NCBI GenBank assembly: GCA_030267565.1
Contig: BRXU01000030.1
Span: 1,320,001 to 1,384,000 of the forward strand
Direction of reading: 5' to 3'
Length of the DNA: 64,000 bases
From: Pleodorina starrii
Lineage: Eukaryota > Chlorophyta > Chlorophyceae > Chlamydomonadales > Volvocaceae
How positions within the stretch are numbered: the first letter of the stretch is position 1; every line of letters begins with the position of its first letter. This document shows, in pieces, positions 57,479 through 64,000 of the stretch. Both the position numbers and the translations under genes were made by a program. Below the pieces are notes generated by a model. That model had not been told where the DNA came from, ran no database searches, and worked only from the letters and a program-made list of their open reading frames with translations.

Positions 57479-58959
57479 ATGTGCATTGACAAGCTGCTGC
57501 AGCTCCTGCTGTTGAGCGACTTGGGCCATGGTCTCCAGAAGCGACCGGCCCGGCCTGCCTGTGGCGGCGGCAGCGGCGGCAACGGCGGCGGCAAGGTGCT
57601 GCTGCTGCTGCTGCTGCTGCGGGGAGCCCGCCGCCGCGGCGCCGGCCAGCTCCGGGCGCTGCTGCTGCTGCTGCTGCTGCCATTGGTGCTGCTGCTGCGC
57701 GGCAAGGCACTGCTGGATTTCGAGCAAGGACGCCGCCCGCTGGAGGTGCTGCTGCTGTTGCAGGTGTTGCAGGTGCTGCTGCTCCTGCGCGGTCCGGACG
57801 GCGTTGTTGTGGTGCAGGATCGCGGCCAGCACGGGGGGAAGCGGAGGCTCCAGCTCTTGCTGCCCTTGGTGGTGGTGGTGGTGATAGTTGTGTTGCTGCT
57901 GCTGCTGGGACGGCGGCGGCGGCGGCTGCGTGGCGCGGGGCTGATATTGTTGCTGCTGCTGCTGCACCGCTGCAGCAGCAGCCGCGGCCGCCTGCGGCAG
58001 CCGACGCTGCTGGTCGCCTCCCTGCTGACCCAGCGCCGCATCCCCTGTCCGCTGCGGCTGCAGCAGTGCCCGGCAATGCTCGCCAGTCCTCGCCCGCTTC
58101 GGCTGCTGCTGCTGCTGCTCCCGCGGCCCAGTGACAGCGATGCGGTCGGGCCTGTCCTCCGCTGCCGCTGCCGCGCCGCGGGAGCTGGCCTGATCGTCCG
58201 CTCCCCTTGGCGGCGAGGACGCCTGGTCTGCGCACCGGTTCCGGCCCCCAGCCGCAGTCCCCGGCCGGCCCTGCACCTGCATCTGTGAAGCGACGTGGGT
58301 CGAGCCCTCAGAGGCGTCATGGGGCCTCTTGCTGCCAGCGACGCCGTCGCGACCCTGCAGACGCGAGCCCGACCCCGCACCCGCCGCGTAGTCTGATGCT
58401 GCGGGCGGTCCCCGTGCGCGGTCCTGGTCCTGCTGCCGGTGCTGCTCCAAGGCCGGACCGCAGGCTGCCTCCGGAGAGGAGGACGGATACGGGGGCGAGC
58501 ACGCTACGGGGGCACCGTCCGAGCCTGCCCGCCTCTGTTGCATCTGCATCTGCTGCTGCTGCTGCTGCTGCTGCAGTTGTTGCTGCAGTTGCTGCTGTTG
58601 TTGTTGTGATTGTGGTTGTTGTTGTGTTAGCTGCTGCTGCATCTGCTGTCGTTGCTTCTGTTGTTTCTGTTGATTCTGTTTCTGTTGTTTCTGTTGGTGG
58701 TGCAGTTGCTCGCTCTGCAGTTGGTCCAACAGCGCGTGCACCCGGCGAATGGTGGCCGGGTCGAGCTGGTCCCACTGCTTAGTAAGCACCTTCAGGATGA
58801 CCTCCTGGTCCAGAGCCGGTTCCGGAGCCGGCGGCTGTGGCCCTGCGACGCCACCCGCGCCCGCGCTAGGCACCCCGGCCGGCGCCTCCACCTCGCCACC
58901 GCCCCCGCCATTCCCGCCGCTGACGTTGTTGTGGCTGTTGCCGTTGTTGTGGCTGTTGC

Positions 58960-59022
<63 letters not shown>

Positions 59023-61045
59023 GGCTGTTGCTGTTGTCCCTGCTAGCGCTGCTGCCGTCTGCCTTTGTGGCGGCGGTGTTGGCGTTGGCGTCGCCGTTGT
59101 TGATGTGGGCGCTGCTGCCGCCAGAGTCAGTCTCCCGGATGGGCCCAGCAGCTGCGCCCTGGATCGGTGGCGGGGCCGCCAGCGCCTGCGCCTGCGCCTG
59201 GGTCTGGGCCTGGGTCTGCTGCTGCAGCTGGTCCTTGGCCGGTGCCGGGGCTGGGGCGTCCGGTTGGCGGGGCCGCGGCTGGCCCGCAGCCGGGACCTGC
59301 CGGCTCGGCGACTGGGACTTGTCCTGAGCTCGCGCAAGTGCCGGAGCCGGAGCCGGAGGAGGGGCCTGGGTGAGCGCCGGCGGCGGGGGAGTGGGCGGGG
59401 GAGTGGTGGCGGCTGCAACGAAGGCCGAGGCCGAGGTGGGGGGCGGCGAGTCGCTCTGGTGGCTGCGGTGCATCACAACGTATTGGCGGAGCGCCGCCTT
59501 CTTCTCGAGGCCGTGCTGCGGGGAGGGAGGGAGGGGGGGAGGGAGGAAGGTGGCGACGGGCAGCGCGGGAGAAGGGAGAAGGGGTGAGGCGGCGACTTTG
59601 GGTCGAGTTGGCTTTGGGTCGGTCGCAGCTGCGTTCCTCGGCGAGAAAGGGAGGCATGGTGAGGTAAAGCGAGGGAGGATGGCGGTGGGTGCTGAGGCTC
59701 GGGAGGGGTACGGCAGCTTCGTTTGCTGATGTGACACGTGGTCGGGGGCTGTGGTTGTTGACTGACACTGGGGGTAACGCACGATGGAAGCCCGCCTGTG
59801 GGTGCTGTACCGTAGTAGACGCAATGTGCACGTCGGAATCAAAGCGGTGAAGCCCAACCGCTTATTCCATCCGTTGTCTTTACCCTTTTTTTTCTATATC
59901 CCCTTCACTGTATCCCTTCGGGAGCTGCCGTGCATGTATGTACGGTGCACAAAAGAGCTGTACTTCGTCGTACTTACGAAGTACGACCAGTCCGGGAAGC
60001 GTGCATGGCGGTGGTAATACATGCCGCATCGGTTGCAGACCAGCTTCTTCTCGATGCGCCGCCACTGAGGGGCCTCCACCACGCCACAGAACTGCGCAAA
60101 TAGCAAGCCAGGAAGCGAAACATGGTTTGGTTAAAGGTAACCGACACAGCGACGCCTGATCGACGAACATGCCAAATTTGGACACCGGGAGACAAGCCGG
60201 ACGATGCGCTTAAAAGATGTGTATATTCCAGGCAGGATATCAGATGTTCTACCTTGCGGTGTCCGGGCGCTTCCTTCCCGCTCTCCCGAACTCCAGAGAA
60301 GCAATAGGAGGACCCGTCGCTTTGAACTCACCGGGTTCTCGCAGGGACCCCCAGGGATAAGTGGCTTGGCGGCAGGCTTTACAGGCATGACGAGGACCGG
60401 GCCCTTGGGCTCGGAGAGCTGTCCAGATGGCGATTTGATATCCGTGGCGGCCTGGCTGGGCTCGGACGGTGGTGCCACGGGCGGCCCAGCGGGCGGCTCA
60501 AGCGGCCTCTTGACAGGAAGGGTTTGCTGCCCAACGGGAGCCTGGTTTGCATCCAAAACTTTTGCTTGAAATGCCGCTAGGTGCTGCTGGGATAAGACGA
60601 GCGGCGACGGCCGTGGCGTCTGCGATTGGGCCAGGAGCCCTCGCGCAAGGCCCTCCAAAAGCGTCGCGGGATGGCCTGCCGCAATGATTTGTGTCAGCTG
60701 ATGATACAAAGGAACTTGAGCGAAGGCAACTGCGGTGATGAAAGCGGAGGCAACGGAGGGCGGAACACTTTTTGCTAAGACGCACCGTAAAGGCAAACCG
60801 CTGGTCAACAAGAAAGTACAACAACTGTACAGAAACGTTTGTCACGACTTTCCACAAAATATATCTTTTTTCTTTTAATACGCTTCAAGACTTTGCGGCG
60901 TAAAACGCAGTCCGGCCATGGGACTGCCCTCACCTTCTGCTCTAACAACCTCGTGCACGCCCGCTGCATCGACGAGACGCAACTTGGGGTTAAGATGTAG
61001 TTCGTTGATGCACACGTCGACCAGGTGGTCCCAGTCGCTGGTGGC
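56645..61045 (-). CDS. GATA-like zinc-finger protein with poly-Gln and poly-Asn tracts
   Basis: Exons: 61045-60934, 60774-60332, 60091-59978, 59515-56645, phases consistent, 1179 residues plus any N-terminal part. A 48-nt exon 61297-61250 (MVSAFRRSHDWADVCW, then GTGAGTCC) is a possible start. The zinc finger is split by an intron: CENP at one exon end, then FCGVVEAPQWRR and LVCNRCGMYYHRH. APQWRR and CNRCGMYY match the TPLWRR and CNACGLYY signatures of GATA fingers. The spacing is CX4C-X16-CX2C rather than the usual CX2C-X17/18-CX2C. The remaining 950 residues are low complexity: Ala/Pro-rich, about 21 Asn in a row (plus-strand GTT run 58961-59022), many CAG-coded Gln runs, and one conserved-looking helical segment (LDQEVILKVLTKQWDQLDPA). 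Probably a nuclear transcription factor. Downstream stop TAG at 56645-56647. Confidence 0.78.
58961..59022. repeat. (GTT)n coding poly-Asn tract
   Basis: A GTT run on the plus strand encodes about 21 consecutive Asn in the GATA-like protein. CTG runs (Gln) are frequent between 57000 and 58640. Confidence 0.95.
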
Positions 61046-61297
61046 CTGAAGGCCGGGTGGGAGAGCAACGGCGGACCGCGCCGTAGGGCGTACTGGCAAA
61101 TTGCAGGACGCGTGGGCGGGTCGCCGCACGCTTGAAGCCGGCAGGACAATGACGCGAAGGCACAGAACGGCCTTTAACCGAGTGCCCGCGCCGCTGCACA
61201 AAACAGATTATCCGTACTTCCTTGAAGTGCAATCCTCAGTTGGACTCACCCAACACACATCCGCCCAGTCGTGAGACCGTCTAAAAGCGCTCACCAT

Positions 61298-64000
61298 TCT
61301 CTGTGAAGATACCCAGGTAGTAGAATCGCAGCGCTGTGAAGGGACCGCAGTGACGGTCCGGAGGCCGTCCGCGACGTTCCTGGCTGTGAACGACGTTCCC
61401 GATGTCCTTGTGGGAGTCACAGAACGTCTGTAGGACGATTTATCAGAGCCATTCTAGGACGCTAAGTGCAAATTTTGGACACAACCGCCACGTCCGAAGG
61501 ATCAGTCGTGTATGACGGGGGTAATGAAGAGCGTTCGAGATGCACCGGTCAGGTTGTCGGAAAGTCTGATTAGAACTGTAAATGCTAAGTGAAGTCAGGG
61601 CGACGAGTCGGGGCGAACAACTTCTCTCCGGCGAGCCCTCCTGGAGCATTACTAGTGCAATTACTTGTGCAGAGCTGTCGGCTGCTGAGGGTGTACGCAC
61701 ACTAGGTATTACGCATCAGGTTCATTATCATGATAAGAGCGAAATTGGGTATATGTGAGGCAAATGCCCAGCGTAATCTCGTGAACCGGTGATCGCGTAA
61801 CGAAAGTGCACTGCCACATGGACCGGATACTCGGGACATGCAGTCTACGCTTACTAAAAAAATCTCTTACCATCTCAGTGGTTCGGTAGCGGAAGAACTG
61901 AGTAGCGCGCAGGATTTGACACGTCGACTTGCAATGTTATAACTGCCATTGTCACTACTAAGACGATGAACTTCAGTATTGGCAAGCAACCGTTAATAAT
62001 TTTATGTACGCAACCGCATTATAAATTTTCGCTTGCACACGCTTTGACTGATTATCATGTCCTAGCTTGCTGCTCAAATGTGCCGACCCAGATTTGTCTC
62101 CGATTCGCCTTGGCAAAAAGCCGCCCCACATGTGAAACCGGGCATATTTTGTTCATATCGAGCGCGCCGAGCATGCTTCTTTGCTTTCAGTCAAAACATG
62201 TACGGGGGCCCGTTCAACGACAATTTTTTATTCCTACTTCACAGCTATGAACCAAATCTGAAGGTATCGGGCAATGGTTACTTCCATTTCAGCCCTGCCA
62301 AGGCTCGTCGCTGCGCCATATCATCGTTGCGGGGATCCCGCCAAGATCCCGTTTCCGCCGCTACGCAGTTGAACGATCTATACAGCGCTTCGATGTGTGC
62401 CCGATAAGCCAGTCCCTACGCTAAGACTGCCTTTTGTGAGCTCTGGCTCTGGCGCTACTTACACGGCTGCTTTCTGTTGTCTTGGTAAGGCTTGAATATC
62501 GGTTTTTCAAGAGCTTAGCTTAAGCCGTGCGGGCTTCAGCGAGCTTGGCCTCAGCGGTCCGCCGGTAGGGCCCCCATCTTTCACTTCTAGCCAAGCAAAA
62601 CATGTCACTTGGACAAAAGCTGCTCCAATAACATTGCAAAGGCGCGCAGGGGTCATGACCTAATGAACAGCAAGCAAAATGCTTTCGGAGAGGCGTTGCT
62701 CGTTGCGGCCAGATGCGGCGGAAACTCATGAAGTCATGATGCGGGCTTGCGTTGAAGTCAGGTTAGATGTACGGTACGGCCGCGCGGCCCGCTGTCTGTG
62801 TCGTTAGGATCGGTACAGCTAGCGCACGTCAGGTTGTTTTTAATTTTGTTATATTCTTAAAAGCACCCTCCCCGTCCGCCTTCATTCAGGCGAACCGTCG
62901 CCCGATCGTCGCCCGTGTTGTTCGTTGGCTCTTTCGCTCATTAAGCGTTTTCCATTGCCGAAGATCTCGTCTCAGGTCTGGCATGGCGACATCCTCGGTC
63001 AACATCAGGACACCGGACCCTGTTGTACGGCTTGTAACTTCGGAAAGTAATCCACGCTGCTGACGTCCTAGCCAGACCTTTGAACAGGGCGATACATGCT
63101 CTGACCTTACAACTCATCATAGCTAAGGCCCAAGGCCGAATCGTGTCAACTCCGATCGCATACGGAACGCGCAAGGCGCAACGGCTATGGAAATTCAACG
63201 CCTGGAAATTCAGTACGTCACGTATTGGCGTGTAGCTTGGCAAACACCGCTCACAGTGCATGTAAGATTGCGAAATAAAGTAATATAAATGTAAAGGTTG
63301 TAAAATACCTGCCGCCCGGAACTTAGGCCGAATGTCTTGAGGACCGTTGGAGTTCATGTCTAACGTCAGCATATTTTACGTGGGCCTCACGACATTCGTA
63401 AGTTCAAAAAAGTAAATACCGCTCGCTACAAATATTTATAAATTTCCTGGTGAACGCAACAGTATGGATTTCGAGATGTCGACGGAATCGTCGAGACTGG
63501 TCGAAATGAAACATACTGCATATATCTCGTCAACATCGGGTCTGATACTCGAATTACACATACGAGCCACTATTCATGCGAAAGAATCCAGAGATACTAT
63601 CAGCATGAAGTAAGTGACAAACTTTACCGGGGACCAGATGTCCAGCGATTCGGTATGATCCAAATTCGCATCCTCGTACCATGCATGATGATACATTATT
63701 ACTGTCCTTTGCAAATCAATTGCGAGCTGACACATACGTTCGCTGTCATGTATCCTTTTCACGAGCCAAACATATATATGGCGGCGGTTTTCATTTCCGG
63801 GCGTCGATTTTAGGGTTTCCTGTGCTAGTGTTGGGAATTTACTGTAAGACAAGTAATAAGGGCTTCCGGTAGTCCTGCTTTTGGGCTATGTATGGCAAGC
63901 AGGCCTTGTGTAGCGGGCCTGTGGAAGCGAGGTATTATAGCCAAGGCATTGGGAACAGGGAGAGGTTTGCCGCAACAAAAGCTCCGTCCATTTGGCAGCA
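61298..64000. other. gene-poor right end
   Basis: This stretch is lower in GC than the rest, with no long frame, no recognisable domain, no tRNA and no strong tandem repeat. It could hold the GATA-gene promoter and upstream exons. Confidence 0.4.

Noticed and set aside
57000..58300. Leu-rich plus-strand frame opposite the GATA-like gene
   Set aside because: It is the antisense of CAG (Gln) runs read as CTG (Leu).
59516..59857. N-terminal extension of the large GATA-gene frame starting MGFTAL
   Set aside because: A strong acceptor (cccgcag) at 59516 and phase continuity with the zinc-finger exon make this stretch intron.

Overview
The window is nuclear DNA of a green alga, most probably a volvocine relative of Chlamydomonas or Volvox. 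This is inferred from very high GC, genes built of many short exons with GTGAG/GTGGG donors, interstitial CCCTAAAA (TTTTAGGG-type) telomere-like tracts, serine/proline-rich wall-protein stretches, TGTAA polyadenylation-type signals, and abundant (CA)n, (CTCCCC)n and CAG repeats. Gene models were built by hand from splice consensus, reading-frame phase and protein similarity. No transcript data were used, so first and last exons are less certain than internal ones.

Layout from left to right. (1) 1-10332, minus strand: 12 phase-consistent exons of a plant-type LETM1-domain membrane protein, cut by the left window edge. Its introns are packed with tandem repeats, including a minisatellite that repeats an exon end plus its splice donor 19 times. 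(2) 10769-15725, minus strand: a complete 7-exon uroporphyrinogen-III C-methyltransferase (siroheme branch) with a probable plastid transit peptide. A tRNA-Asn(GTT) gene lies antisense in its third intron. (3) 15828-26161, plus strand: three copies of a cassette carrying a two-exon gene for a 251-residue helical protein of unknown family with an R-N-x3-H motif like that of HEPN RNases. The first copy is a pseudogene broken by a 1.6-kb insertion; the other two are nearly identical and 4178 bp apart. The last copy ends in a GC-rich 72-bp satellite (about 26340-27160). (4) 28503-33743, minus strand: a 7-exon gene for a membrane-anchored, two-FN3-domain, Cys-rich and Gly-rich protein with one strong and one probable GC-AG intron. 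(5) 33744-36386: a divergent intergenic region with an AT-rich repeat island. (6) 36387-52587, plus strand: a 23-exon gene for a predicted 1906-residue secreted protein with a signal peptide or anchor, a Pro-rich stalk, 14 RCC1-type repeats (compatible with two seven-bladed propellers), an SP-rich linker and a right-handed beta-helix with Chlamydia-POMP-like repeats. (7) 56645-61045, possibly to 61297, minus strand: a GATA-like zinc-finger protein with long Gln and Asn tracts. The last 2.7 kb holds no gene I can support.

The genes do not form a pathway. Two divergent neighbours (FN3 and RCC1/beta-helix) both look like extracellular-matrix or adhesion proteins and may share a promoter region. 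The LETM1-like and SUMT genes are ordinary organelle genes. Short dispersed elements with the core GATACCGCAGCGGAGACGG recur in introns of several unrelated genes, and one copy of the core forms the 3' splice site of an RCC1-gene exon.
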